From: an uncultured delta proteobacterium
GTDB taxonomy: Bacteria; Desulfobacterota; Desulfobulbia; Desulfobulbales; Desulfocapsaceae
NCBI GenBank assembly: GCA_903875445.1
Contig: CAIQWD010000023.1
Location: 19,051-83,050, forward strand
Reading direction: 5' to 3'
Length of the DNA stretch: 64,000 nucleotides
Under the pieces are notes generated by a model. The model saw nothing but the letters and a program-made list of their open reading frames with translations, was not told where the DNA came from and made no database searches. Positions 45,800 through 55,129 of the stretch are shown one piece after another. The position numbers and the translations under genes were made by a program. Position 1 is the stretch's first letter. Every line of letters starts with the position of its first letter.

Positions 45800-48064
45800 C
45801 TATGGCCGTCCTGGCGGAGGTGCCCCCGAGGGAGGAGTGCCTGGAGGTGGCGGTCTGCGCACGCCTCCACCGGCAAGTTTAACGATAATCAGATTCGATT
45901 TCTGCAGACGTTTCGTCATAGTTTCGAAAAGATGTCGGGAGACATCAGGATACTTGTCGATAATTTCTGCAAGTTTATCACCGGGGAAGCGCTTTACCGT
46001 CGATCTCCCCTGAGAAATGATCGAAGCTGTACGTTGTTCTCCGGTTATCGACGCCATCTCCCCGAAATATTCGCCAGGTTCGGTAAGTTCGGCAATTTTT
46101 TTACCACCCTTCACAACCGTCAGGGCACCGCGAATGAGTTTGAAAAAGTCGATATCCTTATTGCCTTCTCTGATGATCACATCGCCATCTTCATAGTTTT
46201 CCTGATCCGGGTTGACCAGGTAGGCTGGAAGACTTTCCCGGTGGGCCACCGTGCGACGCAGGGCTTCTTCAACACTGGTTATCCCTACACGAACCTTCTG
46301 CAGGGCGGCATCACGGAGAGGTGTCATGCCTTCCAGAACAGCGATCTTGCGCAATTGATCCTCGGGCACCTCGGCACTTATCGCTTTGGCGACCTCATCG
46401 GTTATTTCCATCAACTCGAAGAAACCGACACGTCCTTTATAGCCAAGTCCGTTGCATTCCGGGCAGCCGTTTGGTCCGTAAATAACCAGATCCTTGACTT
46501 CGTCTTCATGAAAACCAATCTTGACGAGTTCTGCCGGTTCATATTTGACGATTTTTTTGCAATTGCTGCAAAGTTTTCGTCCCAGCCTTTGTGAAAGCAC
46601 CATGGTGACCGAGGAGGCAAGCATGTATGGCGGAATACCGATATCGACAAGGCGGCCGATGGTTGCAGCACTGTCGTTGGTATGCAGTGTCGAAAAAACC
46701 AAGTGGCCGGTCATGGCCGCCTTGATGGCAATTTCCGCCGTATCGATATCACGAATCTCACCGACCATGATGATATCTGGATCCTGACGGAGAAAGGCCT
46801 TGAGTGCGGCGGCGAAGGTCATGCCGATCTCTTTATGGACGTTGACCTGATTAATTCCCTTGAAGTTGAATTCCACCGGATCTTCGGCCGTGAGGATTTT
46901 GATATCCTCACTGTTCATCGAGTTCAGAGCGGAATAGAGAGTAACCGTCTTCCCCGAACCAGTCGGGCCGGTGACAAGCAGCAATCCCTGCGGCCGATTG
47001 AGACACCTTTTCAGCATCTCAAAAGTTTGCTCTTCAAAGCCTAACCTGGTCAGGTCAACATTCAGCGATGCTTTGTCAAGAATACGTAGTACCACCGATT
47101 CGCCAAACAGGGTCGGTAATGAAGAAACGCGAAAATCGACCGAGCGGTTTTTTCCCATGCGCATCTTGATACGCCCGTCCTGCGGCACTCGTCGTTCGGT
47201 AATATCGAGTCCCGAGAGAATTTTCAACCTGGCGACCAAGGAGTTCTTGATGGTCAGGGGAAGGTTCATCGATTTAAACAACGAGCCGTCTTTACGGTAG
47301 CGAACCTGCATGGTTTTTTCATAGGGTTCGACATGGATATCGGAAATCCCGTCCTGGACGGCTTTGATGAGAATGCCATTCACCAGTTTAATGATCGGCG
47401 CATCGGAAGCAGCAAACTGCTCGCCGATATCATCGGCGGAATCACCTTCAATTTCAAAATCATCGGCCGCCTCGGCAACTATCGATCCGAAGTCATCGAC
47501 CTGGGTGACGTCCATTTCTCCGGAAGTCTCTTCAACCACCCCAAGAAACGACTTTGCTTCTTCATCATCGATGCCGTAATACTTCTTATATGCCTCAACA
47601 ATATCCGCCTCGGTGGAGACGCAAACGGAGAGTTCCTTATTCACCAAATTCTGCAGTTCCTCCACCGCCGTCACATCGCAAGGCTCGGACAGGGTGATCT
47701 GCAAGGTGTTTCCAGCCATTCGCAAAGGAAAGGCTAAATATTTTTTTGCCTCACTGTAAGGGAGAAGTTTAAGAACATCTTTTGATGGTGGCTCGTTTTT
47801 AATAACGACTGCCGGATAGTTGTGCTGCCGACTGAGGAAATTAATGACGGTATTCTCATCAATGTACTCAAGCTGCCGCAAAATCGCACTCAAGCGACCG
47901 CCACTTTTCTGCAGAATTTTTTTGGCGGTTTCCAGCTGACTGGGTGTTATGTATCCGGCCTTACTCAACAACTCGCCGATCTTGACTTTTCCTGCGCCGG
48001 ATTGATCTTTGACAGTCTTCTTCATCGAAGATTTGCGCTGTGAATCGTCACTTCTTAAGGCCAT
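45800..48064 (-). CDS. PilB/GspE-type ATPase with C-terminal cyclic-nucleotide domain
   Basis: A 754-aa secretion/type IV pilus assembly ATPase. Order: N-terminal MshEN-like domain (KIGELLSKAGYIT near residue 27, then a second repeat around 100-170), the ATPase core with GPTGSGKTVTLY near 368, DPDIIMVGEIRD near 428 and a zinc-binding CSNC and CPECNG pair near 500-540, and after it a complete cyclic-nucleotide-binding domain (about 620-718; GEYFGEMASITGEQRTAS), then a Pro/Gly-rich tail. Standard PilB proteins are about 560-580 aa and end after the ATPase. No other pilus gene is in view, so the system it powers (pilus, secretion or gliding) is unknown. The ATG lacks an obvious ribosome binding site; a second ATG is at 48025. 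Confidence 0.85.
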   Translation of the reverse strand: MALRSDDSQRKSSMKKTVKDQSGAGKVKIGELLSKAGYITPSQLETAKKILQKSGGRLSAILRQLEYIDENTVINFLSRQHNYPAVVIKNEPPSKDVLKLLPYSEAKKYLAFPLRMAGNTLQITLSEPCDVTAVEELQNLVNKELSVCVSTEADIVEAYKKYYGIDDEEAKSFLGVVEETSGEMDVTQVDDFGSIVAEAADDFEIEGDSADDIGEQFAASDAPIIKLVNGILIKAVQDGISDIHVEPYEKTMQVRYRKDGSLFKSMNLPLTIKNSLVARLKILSGLDITERRVPQDGRIKMRMGKNRSVDFRVSSLPTLFGESVVLRILDKASLNVDLTRLGFEEQTFEMLKRCLNRPQGLLLVTGPTGSGKTVTLYSALNSMNSEDIKILTAEDPVEFNFKGINQVNVHKEIGMTFAAALKAFLRQDPDIIMVGEIRDIDTAEIAIKAAMTGHLVFSTLHTNDSAATIGRLVDIGIPPYMLASSVTMVLSQRLGRKLCSNCKKIVKYEPAELVKIGFHEDEVKDLVIYGPNGCPECNGLGYKGRVGFFELMEITDEVAKAISAEVPEDQLRKIAVLEGMTPLRDAALQKVRVGITSVEEALRRTVAHRESLPAYLVNPDQENYEDGDVIIREGNKDIDFFKLIRGALTVVKGGKKIAELTEPGEYFGEMASITGEQRTASIISQGRSTVKRFPGDKLAEIIDKYPDVSRHLFETMTKRLQKSNLIIVKLAGGGVRRPPPPGTPPSGAPPPGRP

Positions 48065-48191
48065 AACCGTTAACCGTTGTGAGGGTGTTTTGAGGATGTC
48101 GATAAATGGAATCGTCTGCCGGAGAGATCCTATTCCTTAACAAAGGAACCTCTAGAAATCTTCTCGGAAGGTTTTTCTTGTTTAAAAAAGG

Positions 48192-49118
48192 TTAGCAGAT
48201 CATATATTTTTTCTGCATCTCTTTTTGCAGCGGGATCATTATTTCCCGCATGGACGGTTCTGCGGCCGATGATGTTCTTAAGGCAAAGATATGCTGCCAT
48301 TCAATGAGGTTGCAAAAAACAATAATCTCGGTCTTACAGGAATTGGGTAATACGGTTCTGGCAGCCTGTGGGGTGACCGTCTCGAGAAGCTTGAAGTAGG
48401 TGGCTTCAGCCTGTTCCATGGCCTTTTTCCAGACCTGAAACTCTTCGCTTTCTTCTTTAAAAAACATCGGCTTGATAAAGGTCACCTGATTGTCAAACTT
48501 GTCTTCACTGTAGCGGCAATAGCGCTGACTTTCTTGCAGAAAGGAGCAGGGGCGATGCCGCACCAGTTCATGAGTTACGGCACGGTTGACGATAAATTTG
48601 ACGCCGACAAACCGGTGACGCAAGCGAAGTTCAACCGGCAGCTGGTCAATCTCCAAAAGACCCATTTTGGTTATAACGATGCTGCTATCCCTGGCGAGAA
48701 TCTTGTGCCGGTCAATGATTTTTTCAAATATATAGGGAACAATCCCGACAAGTACAAGAAGCAGGTCATTCACAAGCTGATTTTTGGGATGCTGGAGATA
48801 GAGCTCTTTCAAGGCGCGCATCGATCCGGTGAGCAGCATCCCGTCCGGGAGTTTATCGATTACCAGAAATTTCGGCTGACAGTCGAGCAAATCCTCGGTC
48901 TGGCGAGGATCGCATGTCACCCGAAATGTTAAAACCGCCATTTCCAGAACGGAATTATGGCCATGAGCCGCTATCTTGCTCACAAAAGGGATAGCCGAGT
49001 CTTCGGTAATTTTATCTTCACTTTTATAGCATACCCGCCCACATGCCTCCAGACGCACGGCTACGGATGCACTATCCAATTCGTCTTGAATATGAAAGAA
49101 GGGCTCTATTATTTTCAT
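48192..49118 (-). CDS. thyX: Flavin-dependent thymidylate synthase
   Basis: Makes dTMP from dUMP using FAD and methylene-tetrahydrofolate. The 308-aa product carries the ThyX signature RHRPCSFLQESQRY near residue 186 (RHR-x7-S-x-R) and the FCNLIEWQHIFALR segment near 272, and is longer than the usual 220-250 aa. An AAAGGAT site lies before the ATG. It lies four bases after nifS in the same direction, so may be the last gene of the nifU-nifS unit. ThyX usually replaces ThyA; no thyA is seen in the window. Confidence 0.9.
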   Translation of the reverse strand: MKIIEPFFHIQDELDSASVAVRLEACGRVCYKSEDKITEDSAIPFVSKIAAHGHNSVLEMAVLTFRVTCDPRQTEDLLDCQPKFLVIDKLPDGMLLTGSMRALKELYLQHPKNQLVNDLLLVLVGIVPYIFEKIIDRHKILARDSSIVITKMGLLEIDQLPVELRLRHRFVGVKFIVNRAVTHELVRHRPCSFLQESQRYCRYSEDKFDNQVTFIKPMFFKEESEEFQVWKKAMEQAEATYFKLLETVTPQAARTVLPNSCKTEIIVFCNLIEWQHIFALRTSSAAEPSMREIMIPLQKEMQKKYMIC

Positions 49119-49122
49119 TTGG

Positions 49123-50304
49123 CTATCCTTTCCAGAATGGCGACAGTTTTCGTAACGATTCGATAATTTCCGGCATCTTGGCGATCACCACATCGACCTC
49201 TTCGACCGTGTTATAGACACTTAAGGAAAAACGAATCGAGCCGTGGGCGGCGGTAAATGGTACCCCCATTGCCCTGAGTACATGGGACGGCTCCAGGGAA
49301 CCAGAGGTGCATGCTGAACCGGAGGATGCACAAATTCCATGCTGATTCATATGCAGCAAAATGGCTTCACCCTCAACAAACTCAAAACTGATATTGGCGG
49401 TGTTTGGCAAGCGCTCGGTCTTGTGGCCATTGAGCATGGATTTCGGGATGGTCGCCAGCAGTTTCTCCTCCAGTCGGTCGCGCAGCTTTTTTACCCGGCT
49501 GTTCTCTTCGACCATCTTTGCCGCAGCCAGTTCGCAGGCACGCCCCAGTCCGACAATCGAGGCGACATTTTCGGTACCTCCACGGCGCCCATGTTCCTGA
49601 TGCCCCCCCATCATAAAAGGGACAAAAAGTGTGCCTCTTTTGATATAAAGAACGCCTACTCCTTTGGGTGCATGCAGTTTGTGCCCGGATAAAGAGAGGA
49701 AGTCTATATCCAGATTTTTGAGATCGATGGCAACCTTTCCCACGGCCTGCACCGCGTCGGTATGAAAGAGTATTCCTCTCTGTTTAGCCATTTTGGCCAT
49801 TTCGGCCACAGGAAAAATAACCCCGGTCTCGTTATTGGCCCACATCACACTGACAATGGCGGTATCTTCAGTGAGTGCCGCCGCGTATTCGGCCATATCC
49901 AGCAGGCCTTCGGCATTGACCTTTAGCCGCGTCACTCGATATTTATGGCCGGTTACCGTTTCCAGGTTTTCACAAAGATTTTTCACCGCCGGATGCTCGA
50001 CCCTGGTGGTGACAATATGCCGTTTTTCCGGGTAGGTTCTGAGAGCTGAGAGAATAGCAGTGGAATCACTTTCCGTCCCGCAGCTGGTGAAGGTGATTTC
50101 CCCAGGCTCCGCACCCAAGAGAGCAGCCACCTTGCCCCTTGCCTCTTTGATGGCCTGCCCAACAGCGCCGCCGAAGGTATGCATACTCGACGGATTCCCG
50201 TAGGATTCCGTGAGAAACGGCATCATTGCCTCAACCACCTCGGGAGCCACCCTGGTGGTGGCATTATTATCCATATAAATGACGGTAGGGTTTGCAGCAG
50301 CCAT
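49123..50304 (-). CDS. nifS: Cysteine desulfurase NifS
   Basis: PLP enzyme that removes sulfur from cysteine to supply Fe-S cluster assembly. The 393-aa product has MDNNATTRV near residue 11, HTDAVQAVGK near 182, the PLP lysine in LSLSGHKLHAPKGVG near 204 and the active-site Cys in ASSGSACTSGS near 327. The start TAATG overlaps the nifU stop by one base and has GAGGAG within the end of nifU. Its own scaffold is encoded upstream, so it is a NifS-type desulfurase dedicated to NifU. Confidence 0.95.
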   Translation of the reverse strand: MAAANPTVIYMDNNATTRVAPEVVEAMMPFLTESYGNPSSMHTFGGAVGQAIKEARGKVAALLGAEPGEITFTSCGTESDSTAILSALRTYPEKRHIVTTRVEHPAVKNLCENLETVTGHKYRVTRLKVNAEGLLDMAEYAAALTEDTAIVSVMWANNETGVIFPVAEMAKMAKQRGILFHTDAVQAVGKVAIDLKNLDIDFLSLSGHKLHAPKGVGVLYIKRGTLFVPFMMGGHQEHGRRGGTENVASIVGLGRACELAAAKMVEENSRVKKLRDRLEEKLLATIPKSMLNGHKTERLPNTANISFEFVEGEAILLHMNQHGICASSGSACTSGSLEPSHVLRAMGVPFTAAHGSIRFSLSVYNTVEEVDVVIAKMPEIIESLRKLSPFWKG

Positions 50305-51140
50305 TAATTGTTCTCCTCAACTATCAGACTGGCGAGAACCAGTTCCCGTAATTTCTTTTCAACATATTCCTTGATGGTGGTCTGCGATTTGCTGCAGCTC
50401 TTACAGGCACCACGCAGAGAGACAATGACAAAATCCCCATCGACATCAATAAGTTCGATGTCACCACCGTCTTTCTTCAAACCCGGTCTGATCTCTCGTT
50501 CGAGAACTTCCTCGATTTTTTTGATCTTCTGCAGGGAAGTCATTTTTTTCGGAATGGCTTGAGGAATAGATATTTCCGATTTGCCGCTGACCGTGTCCTG
50601 TAGAATTTTTCGCAGCTTCTCTTCACACTTGCCGCAGCCGCCCCCGGCCTTGGTAAAGTTGGTAATCTCTTCAACCGACCTGAGACTGGATTCCTTGATT
50701 GCTCTGATAATCTCCAGGTCGGTAACCCCAAAGCATTCACAGACAACCTCCCCTTCTGCCATCGGCAATTTCAGGCCGCGATAATCGGCGATTGCCGCCT
50801 CCAGCGCCTCGCGGCCCATTACCGAGCAGTGCATTTTTTCCTTCGGTAAGCCGCCAAGAGCCTGAGCGATATCCTCATTGGTAATCTTCGCCGCTTCATC
50901 GACCGCCAAGCCCTTGACCATTTCGGTCAGAACGGAGGAGGAGGCAATGGCACTGGCGCACCCGAAAGTCTTGAATTTGGCATCGGTTATAATATCGTTT
51001 TCATCTATCTTGAGAGTCAGCTTCAAAGCATCGCCGCAGGCCAGCGAACCGACATCCCCGGTTCCGCTTGGCTTGTCGATTTCCCCAACATTTTGAGGGG
51101 TCAAAAAATGCTGTTGAACCTTATCCGTATATTCCCACAT
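50304..51140 (-). CDS. nifU: Fe-S cluster scaffold NifU (three-domain)
   Basis: Scaffold that assembles Fe-S clusters with NifS. The 278-aa protein has all three parts: N-terminal IscU domain with Cys in LACGDALK near residue 35, FGCASAIASSS near 61 and HCSVMGREAL near 104; a central [2Fe-2S] ferredoxin-like domain with VCECFGVTD and GGGCGKCEE; and a C-terminal NifU domain with GACKSCSKSQTT near 243. Full-length NifU is usual in diazotrophs and also serves as a general scaffold in many anaerobes. No nitrogenase gene is seen here. CAGGAG precedes the ATG. Confidence 0.94.
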   Translation of the reverse strand: MWEYTDKVQQHFLTPQNVGEIDKPSGTGDVGSLACGDALKLTLKIDENDIITDAKFKTFGCASAIASSSVLTEMVKGLAVDEAAKITNEDIAQALGGLPKEKMHCSVMGREALEAAIADYRGLKLPMAEGEVVCECFGVTDLEIIRAIKESSLRSVEEITNFTKAGGGCGKCEEKLRKILQDTVSGKSEISIPQAIPKKMTSLQKIKKIEEVLEREIRPGLKKDGGDIELIDVDGDFVIVSLRGACKSCSKSQTTIKEYVEKKLRELVLASLIVEENN

Positions 51141-51195
51141 GGTCTACTCCTGAAATGAATGATAATAAAAGTTATTTATTACATGCTGACAATAA

Positions 51196-51208
51196 TACCA
51201 GAATGGTA
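51196..51208. promoter_or_regulatory. Small palindrome upstream of nifU
   Basis: TACCAGAATGGTA is a perfect 5-3-5 inverted repeat about 55 bases before the nifU ATG, close to a TTGTCA-17-TTTATT promoter-like pair. It could be an operator for an Rrf2-type (IscR-like) regulator, but short palindromes also arise by chance. Confidence 0.3.
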
Positions 51209-51282
51209 AATTGCAACCGCCAACAGCCGTGACACGACCGAGTTGCTCAACCTTCAAAGACAATTTACAGACAGCACAGGTA

Positions 51283-53019
51283 CTATAAAATACCTGTCTC
51301 GACCAGCATGTTTTTCGCCGTCGTCACTAGGTCACTGGTCCCGGCAGGAGTCCTGGATTCGACATAAAATCGCACCTTGGGTTCAGTCCCCGAGGGGCGT
51401 ATCATCAACCAGGAACCATCCTCGAAAACCATTTTTTGTCCATCTATGGTTATGATCTCGGCAATTCGTCTGGCTGCATCGCCAACCATAACTGTACTTC
51501 CTACTTGGTACTTTGCCAATCCTGCTAAAAGCCGCAGTAGTTCTTCTCCCTTGACACTTACCACTACCCCGTCTCGCTCCGGATAATAAGTGCCGTATTG
51601 CTCTTCGATGCTTTTCAGGTAATCGCCAAGATTCATATTGGTTGCCAGCAGCATCTCAAGGGCCAACAGCAGGCCGATATATGCATCTTTTTCCGGAGTA
51701 TGGCCGATGATGGATATGCCATCCGACTCTTCAAAATAAACGAGCGCCCGGCCGATTACCGGTTTAAAATTTTTAAATCCCACACTTGGCTCATACAGCT
51801 CTTCGCCAAAGGCGGCGGCAATACCGTTGGCAAGGTTGGAGGTGGCCACGGTTTTTGCCACCATTCCTCTTTTGCTTTTATATTCGTGGAGAAAGTGATA
51901 GGCCATGGCGCCGAATTGATTCATGGTTATTTCAGTCGTTCCATCGGTAAAACGGATTCTGTCGCCATCGGGATCGATTATTGTGCCGAGTTTTAAGGTC
52001 GCGGTGTTTTTTTGAAGGGTCTCGACAACAGTCCGCATATTGGCGGTGGAAGGTTCCGGGGCAACACCGCCGAAGGTCACATCAGCGGTGTCCCTGAGGA
52101 CAATCAAGGCCGGTTTCACCGTGTGGTTAAACAACTCCCGTATATGGAGACGGCTTGCCCCATGAACACAGTCAACAGCCACGACCATATCGTCGCGTTG
52201 CAGGAAGGTTGCGATCGCCAGATCAAAATCGAGGCCGTGCACCGGTTGATTTTCTCGCACCAACTGCTTCCAGGTGGCCAAAGAATCAAATGGCTGGACG
52301 TGAGGAAATGCCCTCATCACCTCTTCTATCGTTGCCGGCGTCTTCTCCGGAATGTAGTCCTGCTCCACCAATTTTCGGGCATTGGCAGTTATCCTTTCGG
52401 TTACCTGAGAAGCAGCGGGGCCGGCGTCCGCCGCATTGAATTTGTATCCACCGTAGTCGAGAGGGTTGTGCGAGGGGGTGAGATTGATTGAAAATGCGGC
52501 ATGAAGCTTGAGCACCGCGGCGGAAAGCACTCCGGTCGTCGACTCGCCGGCATAATGGACGCGAAAACCTTTGTCCGCCAGAACAAAGGCGACATTTGCA
52601 GCAAGAAGGGGGCCGGCAAACCTGTTGTCAAAACCGAGGACACAGCCTCTCTGTTGGGCCTCGGCCAAACTCTCAATCCCCAACGGGTCACGTAAGTCCG
52701 AGTCTGTTGCCAGATTTTCATACATTTGCACAATAGCCGCAGTCACCAGAGCCGTTGAACGAACGGAGATATCCTTGCCAAGTTTACCACGCCAACCTGA
52801 AGTGCCGAAAGAAATAGTGTCCACAGGTCGCAGGCGATTATCTTTGATTTCCTGAAAAAGAAGCCGGTATGCAGCTGCCAGAGGTTCTTGCCATACCGCC
52901 CCTTCCCTCCGTTTCCGAGCAACAATTTCTTTAATCAGCCCGAGATAGTCACTGCGAATATGATCGCCAGGGACAATAAAGCGAGAAAATAACTCAACAA
53001 AACTTTCAGATGCGATCAT
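51283..53019 (-). CDS. Phosphoglucomutase/phosphomannomutase family protein
   Basis: Alpha-D-phosphohexomutase that interconverts sugar 1- and 6-phosphates. The 578-aa product has SFGTSGWRGKLG near residue 67, the phosphoserine loop INLTPSHNPLDYGG near 180, the metal loop IDPDGDRIRF near 352, a sugar-binding EESDGISIIGH near 423, and the C-terminal phosphate site MIRPSGTEPKVRFYVE near 548. The TPSHNP-x-x-YGGYKF spelling suits phosphoglucomutases. GGAGG lies before the ATG. It follows a 58-aa Trm112-like gene, and its product glucose 1-phosphate feeds galU and glycogen synthesis. Confidence 0.88.
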   Translation of the reverse strand: MIASESFVELFSRFIVPGDHIRSDYLGLIKEIVARKRREGAVWQEPLAAAYRLLFQEIKDNRLRPVDTISFGTSGWRGKLGKDISVRSTALVTAAIVQMYENLATDSDLRDPLGIESLAEAQQRGCVLGFDNRFAGPLLAANVAFVLADKGFRVHYAGESTTGVLSAAVLKLHAAFSINLTPSHNPLDYGGYKFNAADAGPAASQVTERITANARKLVEQDYIPEKTPATIEEVMRAFPHVQPFDSLATWKQLVRENQPVHGLDFDLAIATFLQRDDMVVAVDCVHGASRLHIRELFNHTVKPALIVLRDTADVTFGGVAPEPSTANMRTVVETLQKNTATLKLGTIIDPDGDRIRFTDGTTEITMNQFGAMAYHFLHEYKSKRGMVAKTVATSNLANGIAAAFGEELYEPSVGFKNFKPVIGRALVYFEESDGISIIGHTPEKDAYIGLLLALEMLLATNMNLGDYLKSIEEQYGTYYPERDGVVVSVKGEELLRLLAGLAKYQVGSTVMVGDAARRIAEIITIDGQKMVFEDGSWLMIRPSGTEPKVRFYVESRTPAGTSDLVTTAKNMLVETGIL

Positions 53020-53079
53020 CTTTTTCCTCCAATCGAGGCGACAGGCGTTTTGGAAGTGCGGCGGACCGTCAGGAAAATC

Positions 53080-53256
53080 TCATTTTGAGGATTTTTCCAC
53101 CTTCTTTGCTTGATCGATGAGCATGATCGGGATGTCATCCCGAATCTCGTACAGGAGCAAACACTTTTCGCACAGCAATCCTTCCACTCCTTGCAACTGC
53201 AGGGCACCTTTACATTGGGGACAGGCTAGAATTTCCAACAAATCTTTACTTATCAT
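53080..53256 (-). CDS. Trm112/YcaR-like small zinc-ribbon protein
   Basis: A 58-aa protein read from the ATG at 53254-53256 to the TGA at 53080-53082. Landmarks: LLEILACPQCKGAL near residue 6, LCEKCLLLYEIRDDIPIML near 29 and a Lys-rich tail. The two CxxC pairs and the closing IRDDIPIML match YcaR/Trm112-type proteins (E. coli YcaR ends IPVLL), which act as activators of methyltransferases in other domains and often lie near kdsB or sugar genes in bacteria. It is 60 bases upstream of the phosphohexomutase in the same direction. Confidence 0.85.
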   Translation of the reverse strand: MISKDLLEILACPQCKGALQLQGVEGLLCEKCLLLYEIRDDIPIMLIDQAKKVEKSSK

Positions 53257-53417
53257 CGATTTCTACCTTATTTCTTGAAAGATCTTTGTCATTACTAAGT
53301 GTTGTTTTAATAATGCAGTTTACAACAATCGAAATTGATATTTACCTGAAACCGATTATGATTGCATGGATAAATTCCACCAATACCTTTTCAATCACTT
53401 TGAGCATCAGGAACAGA

Positions 53418-54233
53418 ATGAAACAACAAATCGGTTTTATCGGCGGCGGTCAGATGGCAGAGGCACTCATCAGAGGAATCATTGCTTCAGGCCTGTATCA
53501 TAAAGGCAACATTCTCGTTTCCGAACCCAATGATTTCCGGCGTGAGCACCTGGAAGAGACTTACAAGATCAAGACATACCAGAACAATCATACCATCTTT
53601 GAGAAAAGCAAGATGATCATCTTGGCCGTCAAACCCCAGACCATGAAAGCAGTGCTGGAAAATTGCCGGGAATGTATAGAGCCGCATCACATCCTCATCA
53701 CCATCGCCGCCGGCCTGCCGATTTCTTTTTATATCAAGATGATCGACAAAAAAGAAACAAAAATCATCCGGGTCATGCCCAATACTCCGGCCTTGGTACT
53801 TGAGGGCGCATCCGCTCTCAGCAAAAATGAAAATGTCAGCGATAAAGAGTTGCGCGTTGCCGAGGAAATCTTCCTTGCCGTCGGAGAAGTGGTCATCCTT
53901 GATGAAGTGCATCTCGATGCCGTTACCGGCCTCAGTGGTTCCGGCCCGGCATATGTATTTTCTTTTGTCGAAGCACTTGTCGACGCCGGCGTTAAATCTG
54001 GACTGACCCGAGTCATCTCTGAAAAACTGGCACTCCAGACCATTTCCGGATCCATAAAACTCCTAAGAGACAGCGGTGAGCATCCAGCCGCCCTAAGAGG
54101 CAAGGTAACTTCGCCGGGTGGTACCGCCATCACCGCTCTGCATGTCCTGGAAAAAGTTGGTTTTCACGGTATCATCATGGATATTGTTGAAGCTGCCGTC
54201 AATCGTTCCAAAGAACTGGGTAAACTCGAATGA
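53418..54233 (+). CDS. proC: Pyrroline-5-carboxylate reductase
   Basis: Last step of proline synthesis, reducing pyrroline-5-carboxylate with NAD(P)H. The 271-aa product has the cofactor loop IGFIGGGQMAEALIRG near residue 4, the AVKPQ segment near 76, the VMPNTPALV segment near 120 and the C-terminal GLSGSGPAYVF near 172 followed by TSPGGTAITAL near 234. Start at MKQQIGF has AGGAAC five bases upstream; the longer frame to 53286 is not conserved. The stop overlaps the nadK start by four bases. Confidence 0.95.
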   Translation: MKQQIGFIGGGQMAEALIRGIIASGLYHKGNILVSEPNDFRREHLEETYKIKTYQNNHTIFEKSKMIILAVKPQTMKAVLENCRECIEPHHILITIAAGLPISFYIKMIDKKETKIIRVMPNTPALVLEGASALSKNENVSDKELRVAEEIFLAVGEVVILDEVHLDAVTGLSGSGPAYVFSFVEALVDAGVKSGLTRVISEKLALQTISGSIKLLRDSGEHPAALRGKVTSPGGTAITALHVLEKVGFHGIIMDIVEAAVNRSKELGKLE

Positions 54234-55111
54234 CCTATAATTCGACCCCTTTCAGGACCACGAGAAGGCTGTCAATCCGCAACGCCGGCCTGATCACCAA
54301 AAAAGATGACGACCGACCGGATATATATGCCGTAACGCTTGCGCAGTGGTTGCAGGCGAGAGGCATCAGCGTTACCCTTAATGACATCGTTCCCGACCTC
54401 GACATAATAATCGTCCTGGGAGGAGACGGCACCCTCCTGCATATTGCCGAAACCGCTGCCCGGTATTCCATTCCGGTCCTCGGCATTAATATGGGGAATC
54501 TCGGATTTCTCACGGAACTCACGGAAAACGAGACCTTTAGGGCTCTGGAAAAAATTCTCGACAGTGACGTGACCATTGAAAACCGCCTGATGCTGAGGGC
54601 CAGGCTTCTTTCCGAGGAGCAGCAGACGGCGTACAGATATGCGCTGAATGACGTAGTCATCACCAAAAATGTGCTCGACCGATTGCTCGACCTCTCCACG
54701 GTCGCCGACGGCCAATACATCACCACCTACAGGGCAGATGGCCTCATTTTTTCATCACCTACCGGATCGACGGCATACAACCTGTCGGCGGGCGGCCCCT
54801 TGGTCTATCCCGGTCTTGCGACAATCACGGTAACGCCCATCTGTCCGTTTATGTTGAGCAGCAGACCGATCATTCTCCCGGCCGACAAGCGAATAAAAAC
54901 CCGCTATGAGGCCGGCAACAGGAGCGATTTGGCCCAGGTAATCATCGATGGCCAACCCTTCTGGGAAATGAAAAACGGTGATGAACTGGAGATACAAACC
55001 GCCAAACATTTTCTCCAGCTCGTGGTCTCCTCGACCAGAGACTATTTCACAATTCTACGTAATAAACTGCACTGGGGATACCAAGAAAAGGAGAGGGAAG
55101 AAGCGAGGTGA
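54230..55111 (+). CDS. nadK: NAD kinase
   Basis: Makes NADP from NAD and ATP. The 293-aa product has the catalytic VLGGDGTLLH near residue 63, the GINMGNLGFLTE segment near 88, the NDVV-x-x motif near 142 and SSPTGSTAYNLSAGGPLV near 176, all standard. The ATG overlaps the proC stop (ATGA), so the two are translated together; NADPH made from its product is the reductant for ProC. It converges on the NtrC-type regulator with an 18-base gap. Confidence 0.94.
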   Translation: MTYNSTPFRTTRRLSIRNAGLITKKDDDRPDIYAVTLAQWLQARGISVTLNDIVPDLDIIIVLGGDGTLLHIAETAARYSIPVLGINMGNLGFLTELTENETFRALEKILDSDVTIENRLMLRARLLSEEQQTAYRYALNDVVITKNVLDRLLDLSTVADGQYITTYRADGLIFSSPTGSTAYNLSAGGPLVYPGLATITVTPICPFMLSSRPIILPADKRIKTRYEAGNRSDLAQVIIDGQPFWEMKNGDELEIQTAKHFLQLVVSSTRDYFTILRNKLHWGYQEKEREEAR

Positions 55112-55129
55112 TGCTCGTTAGCATTGCCC

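Noticed and set aside
48065..48191. Intrinsic terminator after thyX
   Set aside because: Only a short AACCT/AGGTT pairing was found and the T-run is on the other strand, so the evidence is too weak.
49123..51140. Nitrogen-fixation locus suggested by NifU and NifS
   Set aside because: No nitrogenase or nif accessory gene is present; full-length NifU also serves general Fe-S assembly in anaerobes.
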